Shown here piece by piece: positions 50,849-59,521 of a stretch of 64,000 nucleotides of DNA. Both the position numbers and the translations under genes were made by a program. The notes below the pieces were generated by a model. The model saw only the letters and a list, made by a program, of their open reading frames with translations, was not told the origin of the DNA and ran no database searches. Position 1 is the first letter of the stretch. Each line of letters begins with the position of its first letter. The stretch covers positions 92,379-156,378 of the forward strand of contig JBOGXA010000006.1 of the NCBI GenBank assembly GCA_050694175.1, written 5' to 3'. This DNA comes from JBOGXA01 sp050694175 (lineage in GTDB: Bacteria > Actinomycetota > CADDZG01 > WHSQ01).

Positions 50849-51759
50849 GAGTCGCCGCCATCGATGTCGGCACGAACTCGACGAGGCTGCTGGTTGCGGA
50901 GAGCTCTCCGGGGGGTTACCGGTCGCTCGATCGCCGCATGATGATTACTCGGCTCGGACAGGGGGTCGGGAGCACCGGCCTGCTGAGCTCGGAAGCTCTC
51001 GATCGCACCTTCGCAACCGTTGCCGAGTACGCCGCCGCGTGCGGAGAGTACGAGGTCGAACGAATGCGCGTCACCGGAACGTCGGCAGTGCGCGATGCTC
51101 GCAACAGAGAGGAGTTCTTCACTGGAGTTCGCCGGCTGACCGGTCAGGATCCCGAGCTGCTGACCGGCGAGCAGGAGGCGCGCGCCACGTTCCTGGGAAC
51201 TGCCTCGGATCTGTCGAGCGACGGGAGGCTCGTAGTCGACATCGGGGGAGGGTCGACCGAGCTGATCGCAGGACATACCGAACCGGAGGCCTTGATATCG
51301 CTCGATGTCGGGTGCGTCCGGATGTTCGAGCGCCACCTACATTCGGATCCTCCGAGCGAGGGCGAGCTCGACGAGCTGCGCGCCGACGTCGTCGCCGCCC
51401 TGGAGGAGGCGCGAGCCGTTCTGAAGGTCGAGCCGACCGCTACGCTCGTCGGAGTGGCCGGCACCGTTACCCAGCTCGCCACTCTCAAGGCCGGAGTCCC
51501 CGTCTACGATCCGGATGTGACGCACCACGCGGTCATGTCGCACGGAGACGTCCGGTTGCTTGCGAGGCGACTCGAGTCCTTGCCGGTCGACGGACGACGA
51601 CGGATCCCTGCGCTCGATCCGGGTCGCGCCGATGTCATAGTCGCCGGCGCGGAGATCCTTCTGGCCGTCATGGAGGTGTTCGACTTCCCCGAGGTGCTGG
51701 TCTCGGAGCGCGACATCCTCGACGGGCTTGTGATCGAGCTACTCGAAGCGGAACGCTAA
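50845..51759 (+). CDS. Exopolyphosphatase / Ppx-GppA family
   Basis: 304 aa. ASKHA fold: VAAIDVGTNSTRLLVAESS (phosphate 1), TGTSAVRDARNREEF, GEQEARATFLG, VVDIGGGSTELIAG and VGVAGTVTQLATL. Members hydrolyse polyphosphate or pppGpp; the short two-domain form here is like Mtb Ppx2 (Rv1026). Start GTG 50845 overlaps DUF501 (GTGA). The next gene is 102 nt downstream. Confidence 0.9.
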   Translation: MRVAAIDVGTNSTRLLVAESSPGGYRSLDRRMMITRLGQGVGSTGLLSSEALDRTFATVAEYAAACGEYEVERMRVTGTSAVRDARNREEFFTGVRRLTGQDPELLTGEQEARATFLGTASDLSSDGRLVVDIGGGSTELIAGHTEPEALISLDVGCVRMFERHLHSDPPSEGELDELRADVVAALEEARAVLKVEPTATLVGVAGTVTQLATLKAGVPVYDPDVTHHAVMSHGDVRLLARRLESLPVDGRRRIPALDPGRADVIVAGAEILLAVMEVFDFPEVLVSERDILDGLVIELLEAER

Positions 51760-51861
51760 CGACAGCAGGCTGCAGCGCGGCCTATGGGGCCCACGGGCTC
51801 CTTGCAATCAAGGAAACCAAGCGACCGGTGGCGCAAATGACGCGCGATAGCCTGCTTCACG

Positions 51862-53850
51862 ATGAGCAAATACGCGTGGGAGCCCACGACCGAATACCTC
51901 GAGGCGGCGAACGTTACGCGGTTCATGCGCCGCCATTCCATCGCCGACTACTGGGAGCTCGTACGCCGCAGCCAGGAAGACCCGGAATGGTTCTGGGATG
52001 CGGTCGTCGACGACCTCGGAATCGATTTCTACCGGCCTTACTCGAAGATCCTCGACGTCTCGGACGGCCCCCAGTGGCCCCATTGGTTCGTGGGGGGCAG
52101 GATCAACCTCGCCCACAACTGCGTGGACCGCCACGCCACCGCCCGGGGCGGGCAGAGATGCCTCATCTGGGAAGGCGAGGACGGTGCCACCCGGGCCCTC
52201 ACCTATCGGGAGCTGGCCGCCGAAGTGGCCCGGGTCGCACACGGGCTGAGGGACGCCGGCATCGGGGAGGGGGACTGTGTCGGTGTGTACATGCCGATGG
52301 TCCCGGAGGCCGTCGTGGCGGCATACGCATGCGCCAAGATCGGGGCCATATACATGCCGATCTTCTCGGGCTTCGGGGCCCCCGCGATCGCGACCAGGCT
52401 CAGAGACGCGAACGCCAAGGCCCTGTTCACCGCCGACGGGTTCCTGCGGCGGGGCGAGCGCGTTGCGATGAAGAGCACGGCCGACCAAGCAGTGGCCGAG
52501 AGCCCGACCGTGAAGCGCGTCTTTGTCTACCCGCGGCTCGGAGACTCGGACGTTCCCATGGGGGGGACCGACGTGTTCTGGGACGATGCATTCGCAGACC
52601 GTTCCACCGAGTACGAGTCGGCAGAACTCGACCCCGAGAGTGCGCTCATGGTTGCGTACACGTCCGGGACGACGGGCAGGCCGAAGGGCAGTGTGCATGT
52701 TCACGGAGGCTTCCTCGTGAAGGTTGCAGAGGAGGCTGCGTACCAGACCGACGTGCACGCCGACGACGTCCTCTACTGGGTCACCGATATGGGCTGGATC
52801 ATGGGTCCCTGGGAGATGGTCGGCGCGCATGCGAACGGCGCCAGTGTCTTCATGTACGAGGGAGCGCCCAACCATCCCGACCCCGGTCGCGTGTGGGCCA
52901 TGTGTGAGCGTCACGGCATCACGATCCTCGGCATCTCACCCACGCTCGTGCGCGCGCTCATGCCCGCGGGATCGGGTCCCGTCGAGGCCCACGACCTTTC
53001 AGGCCTGCGTGTGCTGGGCTCGACGGGGGAGCCGTGGAACCCCGAGCCCTACCGCTGGTTCTCGGAGGTGGTCGGGAACAGTCGCTGCCCGATCATCAAC
53101 ATCTCGGGCGGCACCGAGGTCGGTGCGTGTTTTCTCGGGCAACCGCCGGTCATCCCCACGAAAGCGTGCTCGCTTGGATCGCCGGCCCTTGGAATGGCCG
53201 TCGATGTCTACGACTCGACCGGGGCGCCGATCGTCGGCGAGGTCGGCGAGCTCGTCTGTACCAAACCGTGGCCGGCCCAGACGCGGGGCTTCTGGGGCGA
53301 CACAGACAGATACCTCGATTCGTACTGGTCGCGGTGGGAGAACGTGTGGGTTCACGGCGACTGGGCTTCGATCGACGAAGACGGGTACTGGTTCCTCCAT
53401 GGGCGATCGGACGACACACTGAACATCGCCGGCAAGCGCATCGGTCCTGCCGAGTTCGAATCCGCGGCAGTCGAGCATCCGGCGGTCGCGGAGTGTGCCG
53501 CGATCGGAGTTCCGGACGAGGTGAAAGGGGAAACCGCCTGGTGCTTCTGCATCCTCGTTCCGGGGGCCGAGCCGACCGAGACGCTCGCCGAGGAGATCAA
53601 ATTGGTCGTTGTGGGGGAGCTTGGCAAGGCCTTTGCGCCGGCCGCAATCAAGTTCGTGGAGGAGCTACCCAAGACGCGCTCGGCCAAGATCCTTCGACGG
53701 GCAATCCGGGCCCGCGTCCTGGGGGAGCCGCCCGGCGACCTGTCGTCTCTCGAGAACCCCGGCGCCCTCGGGGCAATCGACAAGTCCCTCGCCTCCTCGG
53801 CGAGCGGGACCCGCGCCGCCTCCGGCGGCGAGGACAATTCCCCCGCATGA
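51862..53850 (+). CDS. Acetyl-CoA-synthetase-like acyl-CoA synthetase
   Basis: 662 aa. Adenylate-forming: A3 YTSGTTGRPKGSVHVHGG, WVTDMGWIMGPWEMVG (acetyl-CoA-synthetase-type), A5 NISGGTEVGACFLG, A8 FLHGRSDDTLNIAGKRIGPA, and catalytic Lys609 in RSAKILRR. The N-terminal about 100 residues with DYWELVRRSQEDPEWFWDAV match the ACS N-terminal domain. So acetate, propionate or another short acid is the likely substrate. Conserved Trp of ACS (substrate pocket) was not verified. ATG 51862. ATGA overlap with the next gene. Confidence 0.87.
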   Translation: MSKYAWEPTTEYLEAANVTRFMRRHSIADYWELVRRSQEDPEWFWDAVVDDLGIDFYRPYSKILDVSDGPQWPHWFVGGRINLAHNCVDRHATARGGQRCLIWEGEDGATRALTYRELAAEVARVAHGLRDAGIGEGDCVGVYMPMVPEAVVAAYACAKIGAIYMPIFSGFGAPAIATRLRDANAKALFTADGFLRRGERVAMKSTADQAVAESPTVKRVFVYPRLGDSDVPMGGTDVFWDDAFADRSTEYESAELDPESALMVAYTSGTTGRPKGSVHVHGGFLVKVAEEAAYQTDVHADDVLYWVTDMGWIMGPWEMVGAHANGASVFMYEGAPNHPDPGRVWAMCERHGITILGISPTLVRALMPAGSGPVEAHDLSGLRVLGSTGEPWNPEPYRWFSEVVGNSRCPIINISGGTEVGACFLGQPPVIPTKACSLGSPALGMAVDVYDSTGAPIVGEVGELVCTKPWPAQTRGFWGDTDRYLDSYWSRWENVWVHGDWASIDEDGYWFLHGRSDDTLNIAGKRIGPAEFESAAVEHPAVAECAAIGVPDEVKGETAWCFCILVPGAEPTETLAEEIKLVVVGELGKAFAPAAIKFVEELPKTRSAKILRRAIRARVLGEPPGDLSSLENPGALGAIDKSLASSASGTRAASGGEDNSPA

Positions 53851-54434
53851 CCACCTTTTACTTCGTGAGGCACGGACTCACAGATCACACCGGCCAGCGG
53901 CTGTCGGGATGGCAGCCGGGCGTACACTTGAGCGAGGCCGGACGCGCCCAGGCGGAAGCTGTGGCGGACCGGCTTGCCGAGGCCCCATTGGTGGCCGTGT
54001 ACGCGAGCCCGATCGATCGGACGCTCGAGACCGCGCGGCCTATCGCTGAGCGACACAAGTTGAAGGTCATCGTGCGCGACGGCCTCGGCGAGGTGCATTA
54101 CGGTCGGTGGACCAATCGTTCGTTCAAGAGCTTGCGTCGTACCAAGCTGTGGGAGGTCGTTCAGCGGTGGCCGTCGGCCGCTCGGTTCCCCGAGGGAGAA
54201 TCAATCCGTGAGCTCCAAGCGCGCGCGATGACCGAGGTCGAGATGATTGCGAGCGCGCACACGCGAAGGGCGGTATGCGTCGTTTCGCATGCGGACGTGA
54301 TTCGGGTGGTCCTGGCTCATTATCTCGGCGTACACCTCGACTTGTTCCAGAGAATCGAGATCTCGCCGGCGTCGGTCAGCGTCGTCGATGTCGGAGAATT
54401 CGGCCCCCGAGTCTTGGCGATGAACGCGTCGTGA
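53847..54434 (+). CDS. Histidine phosphatase, GpmB-like
   Basis: 195 aa. Catalytic motif FVRHGLTDHTGQRLSGWQPG (residues 6-25 region), with the second His in VVSHADVIRVVLAHYLG and the glutamate in GEVHYGRW. Substrate is not known; family includes phosphoglycerate mutase-like acid phosphatases. In Mtb the matching gene (Rv2135c) precedes DUF3090 (Rv2134c) and the SCO1664-type gene (Rv2133c), as here. ATG 53847 overlaps the upstream stop, and its own TGA overlaps the next GTG. Confidence 0.88.
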   Translation: MTTFYFVRHGLTDHTGQRLSGWQPGVHLSEAGRAQAEAVADRLAEAPLVAVYASPIDRTLETARPIAERHKLKVIVRDGLGEVHYGRWTNRSFKSLRRTKLWEVVQRWPSAARFPEGESIRELQARAMTEVEMIASAHTRRAVCVVSHADVIRVVLAHYLGVHLDLFQRIEISPASVSVVDVGEFGPRVLAMNAS

Positions 54435-54952
54435 GCTCGCAGGACATCGCGCCGGAAGTGTTCACGGCCGACTACGTCGGCGAACCGGGTGAGAGAACGT
54501 TCTATTTGCAAGTGCGCACGGCATCAGCTAGCTCCACTTTGCTCGCGGAGAAGGAGCAGGTTGCCGTGCTGGCCGACAAGCTGAGGGAGCTCCTGGTTCT
54601 CGTCGACTCCGCGGATACCGTTCTGGCCTCGACGCCGGCGCGAGATCCGGCACTGCGCCTTGCCCCCCCGCTCGAACCCGACTGGCGGGTTGGAGCCATA
54701 GGTCTTGCGTACGAGGAGGACGCAGACCGAATCCTCATCGTCGTTCAGTCCGCCTCGAATGAAGAAGAAGAGGTGCTTGAGGACGAGCCGAGCGTGCGTG
54801 TTGTCGTGCGACGCGATCAGGCGCGGGCGTTCGTGCTGCACGCGCTCGCGGTCGTCGCCGAGGGGCGCCCGCTGTGCCAGCTATGCGGTCTCCCGATGGA
54901 TCCGACCGGACATGTGTGTCCGGCGTCCAACGGCCATCGGCCGTCCGGCTAG
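54431..54952 (+). CDS. DUF3090 protein
   Basis: 173 aa. Conserved segments: FTADYVGEPGERTFYLQVRT, VAVLADKLRELLVLVD, WRVGAIGLAYEEDADRILIV, VRVVVRRDQARAFVLHALAV, and a C-terminal zinc-binding-like CQLCGLPMDPTGHVCPASNG. Function unknown; actinobacteria-specific. GTG 54431 overlaps the upstream stop. The SCO1664-type gene follows by 16 nt. Confidence 0.88.
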   Translation: MSSQDIAPEVFTADYVGEPGERTFYLQVRTASASSTLLAEKEQVAVLADKLRELLVLVDSADTVLASTPARDPALRLAPPLEPDWRVGAIGLAYEEDADRILIVVQSASNEEEEVLEDEPSVRVVVRRDQARAFVLHALAVVAEGRPLCQLCGLPMDPTGHVCPASNGHRPSG

Positions 54953-54968
54953 GGCCACAGGTACCCGC

Positions 54969-55682
54969 GTGACAACATCAGTCCAGACGGTACTGGAGCA
55001 CGGGCCCGTCGAGGTGCTGGGGCTTCTTCCCTTCTCCTCCAACTACACGTTTCTTGCACGTGTGGGGGATGGCTCGAGTGAGGTTCACGCCGTCTACAAG
55101 CCGCGGCGAGGGGAGCGCCCCTTGTGGGACTTCCAGCCGGGAACGCTCGCTGCCCGTGAGATGGCGGCGTACCTCGTCAGCGAAGCCGCGGACTGGCACC
55201 TGGTACCCCCAACGGTCCTGCGCGGTGACGCGCCGCTGGGGGCCGGCTCACTGCAGCTCTTCATCGACCATGACCCCGACCGGCACTACTTCACCCTCAT
55301 GGAGGAGCGACCGGACGACTTCGAGACATTCGTCGCGCTGGATGTGGTCATCAACAACGCCGATCGCAAAGCCGGCCACGTGCTCGAGGACGCGCATGCC
55401 CGTCTGTGGGCCGTCGATCACGGAGTCAGCTTTCACGTGGACCCCAAGCTCCGAACCGTGATCTGGTCACTCGCCGGTGAGCGACTCTCCGTGGACGTCC
55501 GGGGCTCCCTCGAAGCTCTGGGCGCGGCGCTCGCAGACGATGCGGGCTTAGGGGGACGTCTGGCCTCACTTCTGAGTCGTCCGGAGGCAGACGCGACGCT
55601 CGCCCGGCTCGAGTCGTTGCTGGTCGAGAACCACTATCCGGAGCCCGGCCGTGACCGCCCCTTGCCGTGGCCGCTGATCTGA
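54969..55682 (+). CDS. SCO1664-family protein (kinase-like fold)
   Basis: 237 aa. SCO1664-family hallmarks: FSSNYTFLARV, AVYKPRRGERPLWDFQPGTL, LQLFIDHDPDRHYFTL, and the kinase-like catalytic loop DVVINNADRKAGHVL with AVDHGVSFH. The fold resembles phosphatidylinositol kinase/HipA-like enzymes; the substrate is unknown. With the two genes before, it forms a conserved actinobacterial trio, usually followed by mshC of mycothiol synthesis, which is not seen here. GTG 54969. Confidence 0.87.
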   Translation: MTTSVQTVLEHGPVEVLGLLPFSSNYTFLARVGDGSSEVHAVYKPRRGERPLWDFQPGTLAAREMAAYLVSEAADWHLVPPTVLRGDAPLGAGSLQLFIDHDPDRHYFTLMEERPDDFETFVALDVVINNADRKAGHVLEDAHARLWAVDHGVSFHVDPKLRTVIWSLAGERLSVDVRGSLEALGAALADDAGLGGRLASLLSRPEADATLARLESLLVENHYPEPGRDRPLPWPLI

Positions 55683-55739
55683 CGCCGACTCGAGTCCGTC
55701 GCGGAGTGAGCGGTCGAAGGCAGTGGCCGGGCGTCACAC

Positions 55740-56750
55740 TTAGGTCGACGAGCGCCGGTCCACGGCCCACAGAGAGCCCTCTTTCTTCTTCGCGAACGAC
55801 TTCAACTCCGTGGCCACGGTGACGGCCTCCGCAAAGTGGGTGAACTTGCGCACCGAGGTCGTGGCGATTCCGATGGATATCGACATCGGAGGAAACTTTT
55901 GAAGCTGTCCCATCCGATTCTCGATCTCGATGTACCCGCGCTTTGCATCGTCGGGGTCGTAGTGCTTCATCGCTCCCTTGTCGAACCGGGCGATCACGTC
56001 TTTCGCCATGTCGTCGATGTGCTCGGGGTCGGCGACGACGATGAAGTCATCGCCGCCGATATGGCCCACGAAGCTCGACTCTCCTCCTATCTCAAGGGCA
56101 ACCTCTTGGATGATCCTGGCCGTCTCTTTCAGGACGTCGTCTCCGCGAACAAAGCCGTAGTGGTCGTTGTAGGGCTTGAAGTCGTCTATATCCGCGTACA
56201 TCACCGCGAACTCAGCCCCACCGGTGATCCGCCGTTCTATCTCTTCCTCGATCCTTGCGTTGCCCGGGAGGGCCGTTAGGGGCGAGACCTCGCGCATCTG
56301 CCTGTTACGCCGGAGCACGCTCTTTATTCGAGCGAGAAGCTCGAGGTCGTTGAAGGGTTTGATGATGTAGTCGTCGGCCCCCGACTCGAGGCCCTCCATC
56401 ACGTTGCCCAGGCCCGTTAGCATGATGATGCTCGCGTTGCACGTCCTCGGGTCCTCCCGGAGCCGGCGGGTCAACTCGAAGCCGTCGAGCCCGGGCATCA
56501 TCACGTCACACAAGACCAGATCAGGACAGTCTGCCTGGGCCGATTCGAGGGCGGCCAGCCCATCGGGAAGGATCTCAGTCTGGTAGCCGGCCGCCTCGAG
56601 TTTTGTCGCCACCATCTGAGCGAGCGTCGGCGAATCCTCGACGACGAGGATTCGTTCGACGGCATCGTCGTCCAAAGCGCCGGCGGGGGCTTCCCCCCTA
56701 ACGGCGCCGGAAAGCTCGGCTACCTCCGGGCCCTGATCGGTCGCGACCAA
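55740..56750 (-). CDS. Response regulator with diguanylate cyclase output (REC-GGDEF)
   Basis: 336 aa. Receiver about 33-155: ILVVEDSPTLAQMVA, phospho-acceptor Asp in LVLCDVMMPGLDG, Lys in IIKPFN. GGDEF domain about 170-325 with active-site HIGGDDFIVV; GGDDF is a variant expected to be active, and no RxxD inhibitory site is seen just upstream. It would make cyclic di-GMP when phosphorylated. Start TTG 56750 has GAGGTGA three nt before. It is divergent from cheW-cheR-cheW-mcp and so resembles WspR. A 169-nt shared control region separates them. Confidence 0.9.
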   Translation of the reverse strand: MVATDQGPEVAELSGAVRGEAPAGALDDDAVERILVVEDSPTLAQMVATKLEAAGYQTEILPDGLAALESAQADCPDLVLCDVMMPGLDGFELTRRLREDPRTCNASIIMLTGLGNVMEGLESGADDYIIKPFNDLELLARIKSVLRRNRQMREVSPLTALPGNARIEEEIERRITGGAEFAVMYADIDDFKPYNDHYGFVRGDDVLKETARIIQEVALEIGGESSFVGHIGGDDFIVVADPEHIDDMAKDVIARFDKGAMKHYDPDDAKRGYIEIENRMGQLQKFPPMSISIGIATTSVRKFTHFAEAVTVATELKSFAKKKEGSLWAVDRRSST

Positions 56751-56846
56751 TCACCTCGTTCCGTAATCCTGCCCTATAGCAAGCGGATCGACACCGTTGA
56801 GGATATGCGGGGACGGTCCGAAAGGGAGGTATTGGCGAGCCGAAAG

Positions 56847-56874
56847 TGAAGTCACCCGCCCCGCCGGCCGATTA
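56847..56874 (+). promoter_or_regulatory. Candidate sigma-28 (FliA/WhiG-type) promoter
   Basis: GCCGATTA (56867-56874) differs by one base from the flagellar sigma-28 -10 element GCCGATAA. TGAAGTCA (56847-56854) matches 5 of 8 of the -35 TAAAGTTT, with 12 nt between. It lies 46 nt before the first cheW. The -10 match is good, the -35 is weak; a search over the genome would decide. Confidence 0.4.
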
Positions 56875-56919
56875 GTAGGTGCGGGTTCAACCCGGCGCGT
56901 ACGAAATCGGAGGATAGCC

Positions 56920-57414
56920 ATGCCGGTAGCGGGATCCGAGACTACGGTCTCGTCGGCTCCACCCGTCTCGCTCGTCGTGCTCGAGCTTGACGGCCGGCGC
57001 CTCGCGCTCCCGATCGCGCACGTCATCGAAGTTCTTCGAATGGTGGCAATCACCCCTCTTCCCGACGCGCCGGAGTGGGTCGCCGGAGTCATCAACGTGC
57101 GAGGGGACATAGTGCCTGTGATCGATCTGCGCACGAGGCTGGGCGTAGAACTCCGCCCATACGGGCTCGACACCCCCATCCTCGTGGTGTCGGCGTGTGG
57201 CCGCCGGATGGCGGTGGTCCCCGATGCGGCCGTCGAGGTGCGAGACCTCCCCTCAGCGGATGTTGAGGACCCACACGATCTCGTCGGCGACGAGCATCCC
57301 ATCTCCCACCTCGCACGGATCGAGGGGCGAGTCGTCCCCGTGCTTCTGCTCGACCGAATCTGCGATGGGGCCCAAACCCTAACCCTGCCGGCCGATGATC
57401 TCAGCGCAGCCTAA
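56920..57414 (+). CDS. CheW-like coupling protein (first)
   Basis: 164 aa. SH3-like CheW fold: VLELDGRRLALPIAHVIEVL, ITPLPDAPEWVAGVINVRGD, IVPVIDLRTRLGVE, and RIEGRVVPVLLLDRICDG. CheW links receptors to the CheA kinase. CGGAGG is 5 nt before ATG 56920. It overlaps cheR by 20 nt. With the TPR-CheR and second CheW it matches the wspB-wspC-wspD order. Confidence 0.92.
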   Translation: MPVAGSETTVSSAPPVSLVVLELDGRRLALPIAHVIEVLRMVAITPLPDAPEWVAGVINVRGDIVPVIDLRTRLGVELRPYGLDTPILVVSACGRRMAVVPDAAVEVRDLPSADVEDPHDLVGDEHPISHLARIEGRVVPVLLLDRICDGAQTLTLPADDLSAA

Positions 57415-58912
57415 AGCCGACCTCAGTCGAGAGGATTTCCTGCGATTCCGAGACCTCGTGCGCTCGGAGATCGGTCTCCTCGTGCCGGAGGTGCGCCGCA
57501 GGGAGCTCGCGGGCGCGGTGGCGTGTTCGCTTCAGGAGGCGGGCCTGGAGGACCTCGACGAGCTGCACGAGCAACTGACTGCCGGTGGCGACCGCCGGCG
57601 CCTCGAGGCCTTTGTCGGAAGGCTCACAGTGGGGGAAACCCATTTCTTTCGCAATGGTCCCCAGTTCGATGCGCTCGAGCGGCGCATTCTGCCCGAGCTC
57701 ATCGCGGCCCGCTCCGAGACACGGCGTCTTCGCTTGTGGAGCGCCGGGTGCTCGAGTGGCGAGGAGGCCTACTCGCTCGCGATCCTCTTGCACCGGCTGC
57801 TTCCGGATCTGAGGGACTGGAACATCACGATTCTTGCGACCGACATCAACCGTGAGGCACTCGAGCGAGGCCAGCGTGGCATCTACGGCCCATGGTCGTT
57901 TCGTGAGGTCCCCGAATCGATCCAGAACGCCTATTTCAGACCTGCAGCCGGTGGTCTCGAGATCACGCCCGCGATCCGGAACCTCGTCACGTTCGGCTAT
58001 CTCAATCTCGTCGACGACGCCTACCCGTCGCTGCATACGAACACAACCGGTATGGACCTCGTCCTCTGCCGCAATGTCTTGATCTATTTCGAGGACGCAA
58101 CTGTGCGAAGAGTAGCCGGGCGGCTCCATCAATCCCTGTCGGAGGGTGGCTGGCTGGCCGTTGCCGCAGCGGAGTTCTCACAACTCGTCTTCCACGAGTT
58201 CGAGGTCTGCAATTTCCCCGGCACGATGATCTATCGGAAATCGGCCTTCGCGACTCGGCGGGAGGGAGAACGTCGCAGTACGCGTCCCGAATCTCAAACC
58301 TCTCACACCGCAACTGTTCGGCCCCCACGTTCGGAGGGGGGCGCGCCGGCGGCGGAGCCATCCGGTGCCGAGACCGAGCACCTCGCCCCGACGGTGGGCA
58401 GGCGGGACGAGGACCTGGCCGAGTTGGAGCGCCGTAGCGCCGCTCGGCCGGACGATCCCCGGGCCCCCTATCTGGCGGCCAGACTGCTGGCCGGGCGGCT
58501 CGAGCTCGAGGCCGCGCAGCGGTTCGTCGAAGAGTCCATCGATCGCTCTCCGCTCTTTGCGCCCGCCTATTACCTCAGGGGTTTGATCCTCCTGGAGGGC
58601 GGGGATTTCGAGGGGGCCCTGGCCGCCTTGAGGCGGTGCGTGTTCTGCGAGGCGGACTTCGTCCTCGGGCACTTCATGCTCGCCGGCCTGTTCGCACGGA
58701 CCGGGCGACCGGACAGGGCCCTTAAGGCGCTCGACAACGCTTCCGAACTTCTTAGGGGGGACGATCCGAGGGGGGACGATCCGAACGCGGAGGTCCCCGA
58801 GGGCGACGGGCTCACCGTGGGACGACTGGTCGAGCTCGTTGGAGTGCAACGAGATCTGCTCAGCGAGGGGACCGGCCCGGCCCCTGGGGGCGCGGGTACT
58901 GGACTTGGCTGA
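57395..58912 (+). CDS. CheR receptor methyltransferase with C-terminal TPR domain
   Basis: 505 aa. N-terminal CheR helices, GETHFFRNGPQFDALERRIL, SAM-binding LWSAGCSSGEEAYSLAI, LATDINREALERGQRGIYG, and MDLVLCRNVLIYFED. After a variable linker (about 290-345) a TPR-like region (RLLAGRLELEAAQRFVEESI; YYLRGLILLEGGDFEGALAA; LGHFMLAGLFARTGRPDRAL) covers about 360-450. CheR plus TPR is typical of WspC and FrzF-type enzymes. It methylates receptor glutamates. ATG 57395 lies within the end of cheW. A GGDDPRG repeat (RGDDPRGDDPN) near the end is low-complexity. Confidence 0.92.
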   Translation: MISAQPKADLSREDFLRFRDLVRSEIGLLVPEVRRRELAGAVACSLQEAGLEDLDELHEQLTAGGDRRRLEAFVGRLTVGETHFFRNGPQFDALERRILPELIAARSETRRLRLWSAGCSSGEEAYSLAILLHRLLPDLRDWNITILATDINREALERGQRGIYGPWSFREVPESIQNAYFRPAAGGLEITPAIRNLVTFGYLNLVDDAYPSLHTNTTGMDLVLCRNVLIYFEDATVRRVAGRLHQSLSEGGWLAVAAAEFSQLVFHEFEVCNFPGTMIYRKSAFATRREGERRSTRPESQTSHTATVRPPRSEGGAPAAEPSGAETEHLAPTVGRRDEDLAELERRSAARPDDPRAPYLAARLLAGRLELEAAQRFVEESIDRSPLFAPAYYLRGLILLEGGDFEGALAALRRCVFCEADFVLGHFMLAGLFARTGRPDRALKALDNASELLRGDDPRGDDPNAEVPEGDGLTVGRLVELVGVQRDLLSEGTGPAPGGAGTGLG

Positions 58913-58937
58913 GCCAAGGCGATGGAAGAAGGGTGAG

Positions 58938-59507
58938 ATGGCCGCCAGAAAGACCACGGTGCCGGCTGGAGCCGGCGGTCCGGGCGAGGTCGAACGCGTG
59001 CTCCAGAAGCGCGCCGAGGCCTTGGCGCGACCCGTCGAGTCAGACGACGCCGCGATCCCCACTATCGAGATGCTGGTGCTCGCGGTCGGCGCCGAGCGCT
59101 ACGGGATCCCCGTCCGTCGCGTCGGCGAGGTCCGGCCACTCGGCTCCACCACGCCGGTTCCGGGCCTCCCCGCCTTCTGGGCGGGTCTGATCAATCTCCG
59201 CGGCGCCCTCCTGCCGGTCCTCGACTTGAGACGCTTTCTGGCGGTCGAAGAATCGGTCTTCTCCGACCCACCGCAGGCGGTGGTGGTCACGGGACAGGAT
59301 TTCGACGTCGCCCTGATGGTGGATGACGTTCAGGGTGTGGAGCGATTCCGTGCCACAGATATCTCCCCCTCTCTTAGCGGGGCCTCAAGTGCGGTGCTCG
59401 GCGTGACGACCGATTTGGTATCGGTTCTGGACATCGACCGGCTGTTGGCCGACGGGGCGCTCATCGTCCACGACGGAGTCGCCCGCACGGCCGCGGACAC
59501 CGGCTAG
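58938..59507 (+). CDS. CheW-like coupling protein (second)
   Basis: 189 aa. About 40 N-terminal residues of linker (KTTVPAGAGGPGEVERVLQK) precede a CheW fold: MLVLAVGAERYGIPVRRVGE, VPGLPAFWAGLINLRGALLP, VLDLRRFLAV and ATDLVSVLDIDRLLADGAL-type end. Like the first CheW but with a longer N-terminus, as WspD relative to WspB. ATG 58938 has AAGGGTGAG just upstream; the frame stays open to the left. First receptor starts 14 nt after. Confidence 0.9.
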   Translation: MAARKTTVPAGAGGPGEVERVLQKRAEALARPVESDDAAIPTIEMLVLAVGAERYGIPVRRVGEVRPLGSTTPVPGLPAFWAGLINLRGALLPVLDLRRFLAVEESVFSDPPQAVVVTGQDFDVALMVDDVQGVERFRATDISPSLSGASSAVLGVTTDLVSVLDIDRLLADGALIVHDGVARTAADTG

Positions 59508-59521
59508 TTGTGAGGCAACGT

